Assembly: GCF_010183535.1 (NCBI RefSeq)
Contig: NC_071330.1
Span: 8,227,717-8,291,716 of the forward strand
Length of the DNA: 64,000 nucleotides
Direction of reading: 5' to 3'
Origin: Caenorhabditis remanei
Taxonomy: Eukaryota > Nematoda > Chromadorea > Rhabditida > Rhabditidae
Below, piece after piece: positions 20,699 to 33,863 of this stretch. Numbering within the stretch: the stretch's first letter is position 1; every line of letters starts with the position of its first letter. Position numbers and translations under genes: made by a program. The notes under the pieces are model-generated. The model did no database searches and was not told the origin of the DNA. It saw only the letters and a list, made by a program, of their open reading frames with translations.

Positions 20699-23600
20699 GA
20701 TTTTTCTAAATTTTTAAGTTTTAAAAAATAGTAGTACCCTCAGAATGGTGCTTTATATATTGCCATTACCACACTACTGCTGAGTCATAATTTTTCTATT
20801 TTAAATTTAGCCCGCCAATTTTTTTTCTTCTTTGTACATGCATGTTTTCAGTGCCTTTCTTGACTAAACTAATCGGATTTTTGTAGAAATATGTGGGTTT
20901 TAAAGTTTTTGTTGTTAATTTTAAATAAAATGAATATTTTCAAAATTATAGGAATCCCCCTGCCTCTGAAAATTTCCGCTTCCCAATTTTTAATATTCAT
21001 CATATTTATTCCTTCTCTAAAAACACCCGTCATTTTTCGTAAAACTTCTCTGCTCTTCGTCATCATATTCATTTAAACATTTCAAATTCGCGCGCTAATC
21101 AATCATCAGTCGCCTTGTCGTGAAAACGACGATTTCGATGAGTTTTATGAAGAAGAGTCTTCACAATTTCAGAAGAAAGAGATAGAAATTCCCGCCGGAA
21201 AATGATCTTCGAGAGCTCAAAGAAATTAGGAAGATACATGACTTATAGGAAGAAGAGTTTCAATAGAATAACTTTTAGTTTCATTTTTATGAAATTAAAG
21301 ATATTCAGATGATTCAGAGTCCCCAACACTATTTCTCCAGAATTCTTGCTTCCTTGACCTCTTTCTAATTATAACTAAAAACATTTCCAGTCGGTTAAAC
21401 ATTTCGATTTTTGAACACTTTTCCATTTCTATTTTTATCTGATTTTCATCCCTTTTCTTCTTCTTCCGGTCATCCTATTGCAACATATTTGTGATTTTCT
21501 CAAGAAGACAAAAGAGGGAAAACGAAGGACTAGTAAAAGAGAAATTCAATTAAAATTTATTTGCACAAGTCACGAAACAAGGCGATTGTTTTGTATATGC
21601 TTGTTTCGGTCAAATAAGACAACTTTTGAATGGAAAATTGGAAGGGCAACACGATGTCAACATAATTTTCTCTTTCGAACACACTTTGAAAAGTTAGAGA
21701 TTCTTTCAGAGCTTCTATTTAAAATCATTATATCATCAAGAGAGTCTGGGAGCAGTTCCTACAGTCATCGACTGATCTCATGTTGGAATGATATTTTCTT
21801 GAAAATCTGACTTCACATTTTTCAAACGATTCAACTGTAATCCCTTTCTTTATTCCCTCTTTCGCCTTTTTACTTTTCTCTATTTTCAAATATTCACACG
21901 GCGCGATTCACTTGTTATTAGCTTCATCAATCGGTCAAATCTCATTTTTTCTTTCTGGACAAAGTCTTCTGGTAATTAGTTCAATTTCGTAGAAATTGAG
22001 GTCTCATTAAAACAAACAAAATGTTACAAGATTTCACTTTATTTTGCTCCTTTTTTCTTCAAGAAATAATAAAAACAATTCTTGAAAAATGACGTTTTCA
22101 TGGCAATTAGGTCAATCAGGAAGATGAGTTGGCATAAAGTACAGTAGTCCTTCCTATGGAAAGTTTCTTTCGTTTTCTAGACATTTTGCGTCACCACCCA
22201 GCTGTTCCGTACCGGAGATTACCCTCTTCAATTCAATTTCCGACGTTCTCTGTATTTGTATTTTGACAGGAAATTGAATCAACTGAACTTTTCTGCAAAA
22301 TTTGAGAGAACAACTGAAATTTCGAAAGAATGGGACCCTCATCGGAACAATAGTTTTTTTCTATTCCCTTGTCATGTTTTCCTCTTTTTTCATACAAAAC
22401 GTTTCGCATCAGTGCTTCTTTTTCCTCTCCTCAGAACCAAAAAAACCACAAATTCTTCCATTTTCAGTGTCATTTTTACGCGTTTTCCGTGGAAATTAGT
22501 ATCTTCCATTCTCTTTGAAAAATACTTCTTTGTTAAGAAAAAAGCATCGGAGGCGGAAGAAGAAAAGAAGAAAAGAAGGAGGAAGATGATGGGGAAATTT
22601 GTAAAAAGTGTCACTCTGGTCTTCTTTAAGTTTTTAGTACTTTTCTTGTGTTTTTCTTCTAGAGTGTATTATGGTAAACAACAAATTTTAAACTTTCTGT
22701 AAGACATTCAGAACACGGGACATAGAGAATGTAAATGAAAGAGTATGTACTTTTAGTCTTCGGACAGTTTTCGAAATTTCATATAATAAAGAAGCTTGAT
22801 TCGTAAGAAGATTGGAGATTGCAATATCTGAAAATGAAGATAAATGTTTGAGAACTCAGAAGAGTTCGTCATATCATGACCGTTACAAATATGTGCCCTC
22901 AACGGAAAAATCTTCAATCTATTTCCGATTTTTGCCTGTTTTCTACTAAAACTTTCAAAAATCCATTTTCTATTGTCAGACACCAAAACTGTTCTCCCAA
23001 GAGTGTTTTAAATCAAATTACGTCAAAAATGTGTCAAATCTTTGCGAATGTTGAGTCGTTACCCTTATGTTTTTCCATCGACGTCATGAATTCGTAGATC
23101 ATAAAACCATTTCCTGACCTTTATAATATATCTCATGATTCTTTCATCAATTCTCATTTTCCCCATAAAAATTCACTTGAAACATGCCGTTTTTTCGGTA
23201 AGAGCTGTTCGTTTTTCTGTTTTATTTCGTCACAAAAAGAGAAAGAATATTCAATTTTGTGGTCGTCAATCGGCCGCATTGACAGAATAACGAAATGACA
23301 CAAAAAATGGAAAAAGGGATCATAAAAGACATATGAGAAACATAAGAAAATGGACTGGAGAAAAAATAATCGGAGACAAGAGTTGATGTCTTCTAATAAA
23401 AATCTTCCGAACATTCAAAAATTGCTAGGATTACGGTAGTCGGACGTTTTTTCAAACTTTTATGCGAAATCCCTCTACGAGGAGAATTCATAACGTTGGT
23501 TATGGGTGAGTTTAAGCCAGCCAGTCCAATATACTTCTTGAAGCGATCGATTAGAACTGGTATTCGGCATTTTTGACAATCAATATTTTCTTATTTTTAA

Positions 23601-26600
23601 ACAGTTGCAGACACCTTTCTTTGTTTGTTGCTTTTGTGATTTTTGGTATATCTTCTTCGTTTTTTTTCCAATTTATTTGTTTTGAAAAAATAAAATGCAT
23701 TTGAAAAAGACTGCGAAATGAACAAAAGAGAAGGATCGAATGAATGACAGATTGATGCATCATGATCATCGTTTTTCTGTCTTTAATGCACATATCTTTT
23801 GTGATTTTTCTTGTCTAGACTATTCTCTGTTTCTCTCTCAATGATCAATAGAAGTATTCAAAAGGTTCCAATGGAAGTTCCTCAATCGAAATTTCCTTCA
23901 CTGGAAGTAGTTTCTTTTTTCTTCTCCGGTGGTTTTTATGAGGTCATGAACCCAAGAAAAGTGCTCTCCATTACCTTCGTCGTCTTCATATTTTTCCTTT
24001 ATGTCGAAAAATCAATTTTGGACCGAAAAAAGACAATTAAGATAAAATATCTACGAAGAATGTTGTCTTGATTGTGGGTTCATTTGTCAAGATTTTTGGG
24101 ACAATATGGGCGAATATGTTGGGAGGAAGAGGGTCTTGACCAGAGGACACCATGTCTAACTCTCCATCGAGGGCGAGGATCCATTTCAAATGTTTAGAAA
24201 AGGCAATGAACCTACAAACACCCAATGAAATACGCTTTTCGCAATCTATATCGAGATACTATGAAAATCAGGTTCCAAATTTCCAAATTTGAAATATCCA
24301 ACTTCTCATAGGGAGCGAGTTATGGTTCACCTAAGTGAGCTGTTTTCAGCCTCTCCGTTCTCCTTTCAATCTGACTTTCTTGAATTCAATATATGTTTAG
24401 CAGAGTAAAAACTCTTTTTTGTCTTCGATAGGCGTCGTCGTGGCTGAATTAGAAACTTCTCAATTTCATCAGAGGGTTTTTATACTGTAAAGTTTCCACA
24501 AAACACGAGCGGAAACCACAGTTTAATAGAAACCATCATTATGTTCACACCCAAGATAAATCAAAAATAGAGGTGAATGAAACTAGACTATTCGTTCTCC
24601 CATCTGATCTCCTCTCCAAATTTTTCTGTTTGCTCTTTCCTTGATTCCTTAATGAGATTAGTTTAGGCTTAGTATTCTCAGAGCATTTTCTCATTAATGA
24701 TAACAGATTTCGGGGCATCTTCTATTCCTTTTTCTTCCTTTCAAATCAACAAAATGATGTGATTTCCTCATCAATTCCATGGAAAATCTGAACGCTCTTT
24801 GTATACTGTTCTCTTTTTTCTTGAAACTGTTGGTTCGGTAATCACTTCTTGTTTAGTACAAAACGTCAAAAATCGAAGCAATATTTGATCCCTAAAGGTT
24901 AAAAACTTTCATTTAAAAATAACTTTTTTCCTGGAAAAATCAGTTGACACGTCTAGTCATCACATTGACTATTCAACAAGATTCACTTCTTCCCACACCG
25001 GATTTTTTACGAAAATCTACGCAATTGTTGAGTAGAAATTCGCCCGTTGGGCATGCTTATTTCTCTGAATTTTCTAGAATTTCGTATGGTGACATGGCGT
25101 TTGAAAAGATGTTGAATCCGGAAGATTCAATTATTGTTCAAGTGTTTTTGGTGGAAGTTTTTGTGTGATTTGGCTCTTGATTTCTGGATCCAGTCTCTTG
25201 AGTTCCCCTTGCTTCCTGTTCTGAATTTCAGAAATATGTCAGATGACATCTTCGATTTCTCGTATTTTTTGAAGTCTCCATTTGAGATTATTCGGAGTGA
25301 CAGAGTTCCGAGAAACTCGTGCGTTGAAATTTTTTTGAATTTAAGTTTTTGTTTTCCAAATAATTGTTTCTGATCCTTGAATTTTTTATTGTTCAACAAC
25401 AGACTTAGTTTCCATCTTTCCCTGACTTGAATTGACAGAGCCTATAAATTCTGATGCTCTCGATAGAACTGTGGTTCTCTCCCGGTGATAATCTGAAAAG
25501 TTTTCTCAGATGGAGATTAGTGAGTGTGACGTCAAAGTCAGCTTCTTCTGAAACCTCGTGTGGTACTACTCCTCTTCTTCTTCTCCACTTTTCTTCGGTC
25601 GATCGGAACAATTCAATTAAAACTAATGCACACACATACACACATTCTTTGCTTCTACCAACGTCTTCTTTCACTTTTTCTTCTTTCACCAACGCATCCA
25701 TTTCCCGTGAAAAAGAGAAAAGAAGATTCTGATTTCGATTCCATCATCTTCTTCTTCATCAGATGACGTTGAAAAGAAGAGAAAAGTAGAAGGAGAAGAA
25801 TAAGATAAGAAGGAGTAGATGCAAAAGTTTGGAAGAGGAAAAAGCAATTTGATTTCGAGAAGAAAGAATCCGTTTCTCCACACCCCCGGAACTTGGAATA
25901 AGTGGGAAGAAGCTTAATCTCTTTCTTGTGCAAAATAAGGAAAATGGGTTTGATGAAATTTGCAGAAAGTATTCAGTAGACAACAAAGTTCAGCTTGGGG
26001 ATTCAAGAAGAATTGAGATAATCACGGACTCGTAATATTTGTGATGCTCGTCTTTACATTACAATAAAGGAAACCAAAGAATATACAGGCACACTTCTGA
26101 AGATCTGAGTCACTTCTAATTTGAAGGAGGAGTACACTACTAGGAACTTTTCGATGATAGTTTAAAGTGAATTTACCACTCTCCCCACCCCATTTCTACC
26201 ATTCTACTTCCTCATCATTTTTAAGAATGTCTCCTTCTTCACACTACGAACTGCCGTGTCTCACATATTAATTTATAATGAAAATCGAGAAGATACGAGC
26301 TCCTACGTATCGTCATTAATCTTCTAAAACTCCCAGGCAAGTGGTCAAAAGACTTGAATTCTTGAAGTTGTGCACGAGACAAAATATTTCGCAGAAGTCA
26401 TTTTTTCGTATTTATTCTCATTCATCTCTCACTCTTTTGTTTTTCGAATATTTCAATAGAAAACTGACGATAATTGGGGAAAACCTTCTCCAGAGAACTC
26501 AAAAAATAAGAAAATCAAACACTCGAATTTCCCTCCAAATTGAGCCATCTGTACTATAGTAAGACGTCTTTCTAGATTCTCTCCTTATCTCTGAATGGCA

Positions 26601-27520
26601 TCATTTCTAATTTGTGATTCTGATTCTCTTCTTGTCTTTAGTTAATTAGACTAAAGGAAATGAGAACCAAAAAGAAAAGGATTAACGAGAAAAAATGTTT
26701 CTGGTCAGAGTTCATGTCAATTACACAGTGATTTTCTATGAATCGCTGGAAAAAAGAATGCGACAGTTATGAATAAAAAATGATGAATTATTCTGAATTC
26801 GAGATTCTTGCTTTCATTTTATCTTCTGAATTTGGAGAGTCCTAAATTTCTATTTTTGATTTCATGACTTATTGTGGGAACATAATAATAAATTGAGTAA
26901 TTTCAAGTTCGTTTCTCAGTTTATTCCTCTATTTTGAGCTAGCTAGAATATACGATATTAGGGAATCAGAATTATTCTTGTGGTTAGTCTGAACACTAGG
27001 CCAAAGTAATTTTATGGAGGAAATTCTTCGGATATGAACTAGTTCAACTGTAGAATATATCTTAAAAATGAAAATTTGAAAACTTGGCCCTTCCTTTAAT
27101 TAATTCCTCTATTGATTCTTCAACTTTTCCGTTTTTTACTCCATTCTGTATTGTGCATGTGACGTCGTCTATTCATCCACTTTGTCTTACTTTTCCTACT
27201 TTTTCCATCCAAACCTTCTTTTTCTACACTTCTTAATTAAGCCGTTCTCACCACGTCCATGACGTTGGATGATTCAGAATTTCAAACTTTCATTCCTTTT
27301 TCTCTCTAATTCTCCATCTTAATATATCTCTCTCGTCTCCCGAATTCCGGGGCGTTTTGAAAGTAGGCGTGTCCCGTCGGGTCGACAAGAAGAATGTGGG
27401 CGGAGCCAACTCGTGGAAACGGACGAAGAGCTCTTGTGCTCATTCATTCGATTCGACTTGTGCCTCACAGCCAAGTGAAAAGCTTTTTCAGCTCTTCCTC
27501 TTCCTTCTTCTTACTTCATC
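20699..27520. other. 6.8-kb gene-poor region upstream of pdf-1
   Basis: I found no convincing exon here. The stretch is AT-rich with pyrimidine/purine-biased tracts (for example 25560-25900, TTCTTC and GAAGAA runs). All open frames are short and lack consistent splice sites. A region of this size upstream of a neuropeptide gene could hold its neuronal enhancers. The segment 27390-27440 (GGGCGGAGCC) just before the pdf-1 ATG is GC-rich and may be promoter-proximal. Confidence 0.5.
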
Positions 27521-28634
27521 ATGAACAGATTCATCGTTTCAATGATTGCCCTTTTGGCTGTTTTCTGTGCAGTTTCAACTGCAACTCCACTTCTGTACAG
27601 AACTCCACAGGTTGGTTTCCTCTTCTTCTCTTTCTTCTTTGTTTTTTCCTTTTTTCTCAGAATAAGCAATCCTAGTTGCCCACAAAAAAGTCATTCGTTC
27701 ATAGTCTCCTTCAATATTTCTTAACTTCAATTTCACTTTTCCTATTATAATATGGTATTCAATGCTCATTTTAATTCAACAAAGAAACAAAAGGAATGAT
27801 TCGAGAATTCACTCATTTTCTTTCCATCGATAAACATGATTTTCCAAGTGTGAAATTCACAAAAAAATCAACGAAAACTCTTTGATTAGAAGCTCCCATT
27901 TTGACGGAAACTGACGAGTTTCCGGAATCCGAATCGTGGGTGGTTTTCTATTTGATTTCTTGTTTTTTCTTGTGTTTTTTTCTCGTAAAGATCACAACTC
28001 AATGGTCGAAAGTGCAGTTTCAGTATGAAAAAACAAGGAAATAGAATCTGAAAATGCGGGTTCGAATCGTTAAAAAGTGAACTTTTTTGTTTTTTCTATA
28101 GTATAATTCCACTTTTTCACGTTTTCAGGACAAGACAATACTAGAAAACGTAGTAGTGGAACATCCGTCGAGAATCCTTTTTCGACCAAATTCTATTTTC
28201 AAATTCAATTTGTAACATAGCAAATAGAATAGCATCATCAAACTGATTTATATCAGAGAGTTTATGGATGATTTTTGAATCCTTTTTCTAAAAAGATAAC
28301 TTTCATATGTACGACGACGTTCAATTCGTGAAGCGTAGCAACGCCGAACTCATCAACGGACTCATCGGAATGGATTTGGGCAAGCTTTCGGCTGTCGGAA
28401 AACGGTTAGTTTAAGAAAAAATAATAGTGATGTGAGGAGGAGAAACAGTGTTATTAAACAAGAATTAGAATTATACAAGAATTAGAATTACACAAGAATC
28501 AGAATTATACAAGAATTAGAATTATTGTCCAGTTCTCGAAATGGAATTAATCCGTTTTCAGTTCAAACGCCGAGCTCATCAATGGTCTTCTGAGCATGAA
28601 CCTCAACAAATTGTCTGGAGCTGGACGTCGATGA
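27521..28634 (+). CDS. pdf-1: PDF neuropeptide precursor
   Basis: This gene encodes two pigment-dispersing-factor peptides, ligands of the PDFR-1 receptor that modulate locomotion and mate searching in C. elegans. Exon 1 (27521-27610) encodes a signal peptide (MNRFIVSMIALLAVFCAVS). Exon 2 (about 28310-28404) encodes MYDDVQFVKR and a first peptide starting SNAELINGLIG and ending in Gly-Lys-Arg. Exon 3 (28562-28634) encodes a second peptide starting SNAELINGLLS and ending Gly-Arg-Arg-stop. Dibasic sites and C-terminal Gly (amidation donor) are as in C. elegans PDF-1a/b. Exon 2 to 3 splicing is canonical (CG/GTTAGT, TTTTCAG). The exon 2 acceptor is odd: where TTTCAG would be expected the sequence reads TTTCAT/ATG; the nearest AG (after CTAAAA) is out of frame with exon 1. 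Confidence 0.93.
28456..28526. repeat. Four-copy tandem repeat in pdf-1 intron 2
   Basis: The unit ACAAGAATTAGAATTAT recurs four times with small changes (one copy has ATCAG, another ACAC). It fills about half of the short intron between the two peptide-coding exons. Confidence 0.85.
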
Positions 28635-29986
28635 GGTGTTACTTCTTTGGTTCCCATAACGATTATCGATTGGTTTTGATTGCTGCTCTCATTTGCTCTG
28701 ACATTCATTCTGCTCTGCTCATCGTCTTCTATTTTCTCTATTTTCTCTCTTTTCCTTGATTTTTATTCCTGTTAGACGTTCTCGATCTCTTATTCATTCC
28801 TCTCAAATCTCCATCTCGCCGACGATTTCATTATAACATCCTGTCATTGTTTATGTGTGTGTTACAAAACTTTTTTCGATATGAAACATGTGTTCTCGTG
28901 AAAAAAGTTCTTGTTTTGTCGTTATTCTTTTTTTTTGTGTGTGTGTCTGTTATATCATCTCGCCAGTTTCAAAATCTCTCTTAATTGTCGTTTTCAACTG
29001 AAAAGGAAGCAGGAAGTCATGAATTTTTCTTGGTTTTTCGAGAACAAAACAGGTGATTTCCCATTTTTGAAATGGGAAAACAAATGGATCCATGACTAAT
29101 TTTATGAGTTCCACTTGCTTCAGTTTCTTTGATTCAGATCTGCATCGAGAGGGATTCGAGGAAGTTATGACATTAACCCTTTGCAGTTGAGATACCGTAA
29201 CCCTTGAATCAGATTGAAACCGGACACGCAATTCGGAATCTGCTTGAATTGAGGAAAGTGTCTGAATATAACAAATCTGAATATAACACTCTAAAGTATT
29301 TTATGAAGAGTGAAAAAATTTCTATGACTATAATATTGCACCAAACTTCAGAATTGAATTCCTGAAATTATCTTAGTTTTGATTTGGTTGATACAATTTT
29401 CATCAGATCACCAGTTTTAAAGTAGGAAGAGATATTTCCGTTGTTTTCACCTTTCAAACTTCCAGAAATTATAAATGACGACATCTGCAGAAAATGAACT
29501 GAAAATCACGTTTCCGTCGCGCTGTTTTTGCAAAAGAACGCCTACAGCACAGCTTTCTTCCGATAGAATATTCTCTTTTTTTTCAATAATAAAAAAGAAA
29601 AGCACATGTCCTACTAATACTCGAGAAGGTTGATGATCGAATTAGAATTAGGAAAATGGGACACTGAGTGCTTGAGTCGAAGCTTCTTCGGATGAAAAAG
29701 AAGAATAGAAAGAATACAAATTTTTGTGTTTGTACATGAGACAAAGAGTTTGACAACTATTCGAACTCTTTTTCGAAAAAAAGAGATAATGAGAACTGAC
29801 TGAAACTCCAAACTCACATCAGAAATATCATGCAATCCGTGAAAGATTCGAAAAAAAAGAAGTGTAAACGGGGATGGAAAATCCAAAATATATTTATTCA
29901 AAAGACTTCGTTCAAACTTATTCTGTCATTTTTCTCAAGCCGGGAGCTCTCCCCAATCTGATTTTGCATCATTAATTGTCTCATTA
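28635..29986. other. Intergenic, convergent 3' ends
   Basis: This region lies between the pdf-1 stop and the end of the small minus-strand gene. I see only AT-rich sequence and short unsupported open frames. Confidence 0.4.
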
Positions 29987-30316
29987 TCATTGGCGTCTCT
30001 TGCTGCCATTTGAGGTTCATTAGCTGTAAATAATATTACAGTATTCTACATCCCGTTTTTCTATTTATTACCTTTCGGTGCCTTTTTCTTTTCCAATTCT
30101 CCTCCAGATGGACCAGAATTAGTCGGAGGAGTATGAACAACTGGTTTCTGTTTTGACTTATCACTTGCCATTGATTTCACTGTATTGTTTTTCTGAAATC
30201 CGTAAAGTTCGAACTTTTTTTTTCTTTATTCTCACAGTCTTTTTCTTGCATCCAGTCAAAAGATGAATAGTAAAAAAGGTTGTAATGAAAATGAAAATAA
30301 TGAAATCTTCGTACAT
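29987..30316 (-). CDS. Small single-pass or secreted Lys-rich protein, 79 aa
   Basis: Exons (minus) 30316-30236, 30192-30072 and 30024-29987 join in phase with good splice sites. The protein begins with a hydrophobic segment (about 4-22, MYEDFIIFIFITTFF), then a CKKK junction and a Lys/Pro/Ser-rich tail ending AAKRRQ. I do not recognise the family; many short nematode proteins share this hydrophobic-N-terminus plus basic tail layout. It lies about 450 bp downstream of the TWK channel on the same strand, so it could be an operon member. No function is assigned. Confidence 0.6.
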
Positions 30317-30767
30317 TGCTCACTTCAATCGATTCTTTTTCAAATCTTTCAAAAACTGAAATTCAAAATATCTGATGATTATTAAGGTTCTGAAATACTC
30401 ACATTTTGTCGACGTACTTGAATTCAATTTTATTAACTGAAGTAATTTCAAAATGAATTGATTCTTCATCAAAAGTTGAAAAGTTCGAAACGTTGAATAG
30501 AATTTCAAACTTGCAAAACAACTTTTCGTTGAAATTCCATGAATTTACATGCAAAAATATGACTTCTGACTTTTTTGATCTCTTTTTGCAATACAAATGA
30601 GTATGAAACATGAGGAAAAGTATGAAGAATTTAATTGATGACGAGGAGAAATTCTCATCGAAAACAACTTTTCGGAAAGAAAAAGAGCTGAGAAGGGACT
30701 CAATCCTTGATCTTCCCGATGTTCAGAATAACTTTAACCATGGTAAATAGAATTTCAAATCAACAGT

Positions 30768-32172
30768 TTATTGAAACAAATCATTCACTGACGATGATAG
30801 AGACGAGATCAGTTTTTCGTCTTTGTCTAATTCATTTCTTTCACAGTCCATTGCAACTGAAACAATATCCCAATGCACTTCACTTTCCGAATATTCGGGA
30901 AAAAACTCACGACTAGGCATACATTGACTATTGATAACAGGTACATTTTTTATGGATACTGTAGATTCAGACTTCAAATTTCTTCTATCTTTGAGTAGAA
31001 GTCTTCGAGCGAAATAGTGGAAGAAAAATCGAATTCGAGCCTGAAATAATTTGTTGAATGACAGAATGAGAAGACAAAATGAAAACTAACTTGGCAGAAA
31101 TAGAAAAAATGATTGGATAGAATATCAGTAATCAGAAAGAAAAAGCAATATGCAATGAACCAGATGAGGTTTGTCGGAACAATATCCCCCAATCCAATGA
31201 GTGACATTGAGATGATTCCGAAATAAATTGAACTTGAAAATGAGATATTTTCACAAATCGAGAAGAGAATACTACTCGAAATGAGACAAATCAAACAGAG
31301 AACTATTGATGAAAAGAATATGAAGCGATCTCGATGATGGAGTGATTTTAAGTTCTCTTGATCGATGGGCACACGAACAAAAACACGATTCATAACTCTG
31401 AAAAGCAATGAGTAATTCTCCGATTGATTTCAAAATTCCGAACCTGTTGAATAACATTTTAAAGTAATTTTCTGTATGTTTCACTGCAGTTATCCAAACA
31501 TGTACTAGAAATGTTCCAAATTCAAATTTGAATGCAATATAAACTGGAATTATCAAAAGTGAATAGAAAGCAGTCATGAATCGACCAATCGATGAGTGCG
31601 GATACTGGAAATACGAAAGATTACCGTATACTAATACTTCAATTTTCAGTTGTCGCCTGACTCATAAGTTTACACAAATGTTTCAAGAATTGAAACCACT
31701 TTTTGCCTCTAGTTAATAGAAAAACCGAGAACAAACCAAATTTCCGTATCCAACAGTCGAATAAAGAGTCCATGAAAAGTAGAATGCTTTCCCGAATTCG
31801 TCGATAACTGATTCTGATTCGTTTCTAATACATTTTTCCGCTTTTCTCTTCATTTCTATCGTGATTTTCTTGTCAATTGGAAATATTTTGAGACATTTTG
31901 AAACTGCATCATCCTCCACTACATCTGGTGTCTCATTCATCTCTTTTTCAGCCAAAACGAAGATAAATGCACCAATAAAATTGAAAATAAGTAAAGTGAC
32001 AGCAGATGAAAGACAAACAACTACATTCACATTTTGTCTCAAATCTGAAAGTTTTTATCTTGAATCATCTAAATAATGAGAATAAACTTTCTCTGGAACT
32101 TTCAGTCATATCTCTTATCGTACTCCCATCATCATCTGTTTCTCCGGAATAATCACCCCCATCTGTATACAT
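30768..32172 (-). CDS. Two-pore-domain (TWK) potassium channel, 359 aa
   Basis: Six exons (minus: 32172-32088, 32044-31737, 31604-31444, 31397-31091, 31040-30911, 30856-30768) join in phase. There are four transmembrane segments: TM1 about 36-60, TM2 140-165, TM3 210-232, TM4 261-285. Two pore loops carry K+ selectivity filters: TVGYGN (about 124-129) and the less common LIGLGD (251-256). The intracellular N-terminus is short and acidic (GETDDDG). The TM1-P1 extracellular loop is long (about 60 residues) and holds two Cys, fitting TWK/K2P loops. The C-terminal tail is about 70 residues. These channels set resting potential as dimers at the plasma membrane. I cannot assign which of the ~47 C. 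elegans twk genes it matches. The F-box gene ends 200 bp upstream, operon-like spacing. Confidence 0.92.
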
Positions 32173-32373
32173 TGTACTCTTGAAAACAAGCAACCAATTA
32201 TCTCGAATTGAAACTAGAAATGAATATCATTTCTTCTCCACAACTAATAAATGCGTGAATAAAGGTACATAAAACGTTCATTAATTGAATGCAATATTTT
32301 GTATTTTTACAAATCAAACCGAGTATCAATATGGTACAAGAAAGTGATGGATCGAAATGACAATATAATGAAA

Positions 32374-33863
32374 TCAATGAAAATGAAAGACTAAGTCGAT
32401 ATGTACAAGAAAAGAGTGTTTGATTGTTATTTTTGAAACGAGAATTTCATCTGTATAAGGATCAATACGACTTTCATCTATTGAACCACTCAAATTAATC
32501 CACATATCAATCGAGACATCGTGTGGTCGACGCATGTAAACGTCACAACTTCTGGAGAGAGAATCGGATTTCCAAAACTGAAAAATTGTGAATAAAATTA
32601 TAATGATGTATATAGGCGAACTGTGATAGCATCAGAAATCTCTTCGTAGTAAAAACGTAATGGCGGTCGTTCATAGACAATTCCGAAGCTTGAGAGCATT
32701 GTAATCATGGCAAGAAGACGAGGCGGATCCGTGTTCATTTTGAACATTCTGGTATATAAATAAATAAACATTTTAAATAGAACTTTTAAAAAGTACCTTG
32801 AAGTACTCAACTGAACTTCCTGCAGATGAGGCTGAAGCTTTGCAACAAAGTCAACAAATTCAGTTTCAGTAATTGAACGTAAGTCTGCTCCTGTCAATTG
32901 ATTTCCTTTTGTGAGTGCACCTCCAGTGAAAACGAGACTCAATGGTATCAGTCGATTCTGTTGGTGTAATTCAAGAATCTCGTCCAGCCAATCTGTTACA
33001 AATACAGTTGTTTCAAATGTGATCTGAATATATTGAAATTTGAATTTTTACAGCTTTTATCTTCATACCCTTGTTAATGCTCGCGAAAAAGGTGCTAGAA
33101 GTTCTCGAATAGTGTTGCCAGTGAATTGAGGATCTGTACGTGTTCGCTCCCTTTTCAGAAGCCGAACCTCAGTTTTACGTCGTATTTGATTGAAAGAAAT
33201 AAATATTTCATGTGAAGTTACATCTCTTTTTTCAGTATTTTCTTCATGAGACAAACATAGCTGCCGTAGTCGGCCGCATGTTTGTGACAGATTCAACAGC
33301 GATCTGGCTGAAAATACATTCTGCGTAATTGTGGTAATAATGAGGACTCACGATTCAAAAAGCACATGATTTGATACATGTCCGTATCCGATAATTGCAG
33401 GAATTCAACAACTTCTTTCGGTTGTTTTTTCTCATTTTGGAAAAGAAGGTTTGGAGATGAAAAATGAGATGGAGATAGGGCTCCGAAAAGTGGATAGAGG
33501 GCAAATGAAGAGAGCTCCGCACATAGTTGACGATTTCGCTTTGAGCTTTTTCTAGATGTACTGAAATTTTTTTTCGCTGTTACTTAAATTTCTGCTTGGA
33601 AAGTATTTTAATTTTAGAAAAATATAATATTATTGAATTCAAAACTTAGTGTTAGTAGCTACCTTTTTTACCTTTGAGTGCTTCCCGGTGATTCAATTTC
33701 TGTATCTCCACCAGCTGTTGATTTCCGTTGAACTTCAGGAGAATTCCTTGGTGACATGTGGAGACTTCTCCTGAAAAAAAAACAGATTCATTCAATAAAC
33801 AGATCGGAATTACCTTAGTTTCAGAGTTGCTTTATTGAATTCGAAAGCCACCGTGCTCGCCAT
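32374..33863 (-). CDS. F-box protein with uncharacterised C-terminal region, 384 aa
   Basis: Seven exons (minus: 33863-33814, 33770-33672, 33560-33352, 33307-33069, 33023-32797, 32748-32622, 32577-32374) chain in phase. A Ser/Arg/Lys-rich N-terminus (about 1-80) precedes an F-box at about 105-145, containing LQLSDTDMYQIMCFLNPRSL and then NLSQTCGRLRQLC. F-boxes bind SKP1 and recruit substrates to SCF ubiquitin ligases. The remaining ~240 residues (for example TDWLDEILELHQQNRLIPL and GIVYERPPLRFYYEEI) match no family I recognise; they do not look like FTH or FBA domains. A start further upstream is not excluded. Downstream lies the TWK channel, close enough for co-transcription. Confidence 0.75.

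Noticed and set aside
22256..22702. Phe/Lys-rich open frame in the large intergenic region
   Set aside because: Low-complexity composition, no consistent splice sites and no homologue I recognise.
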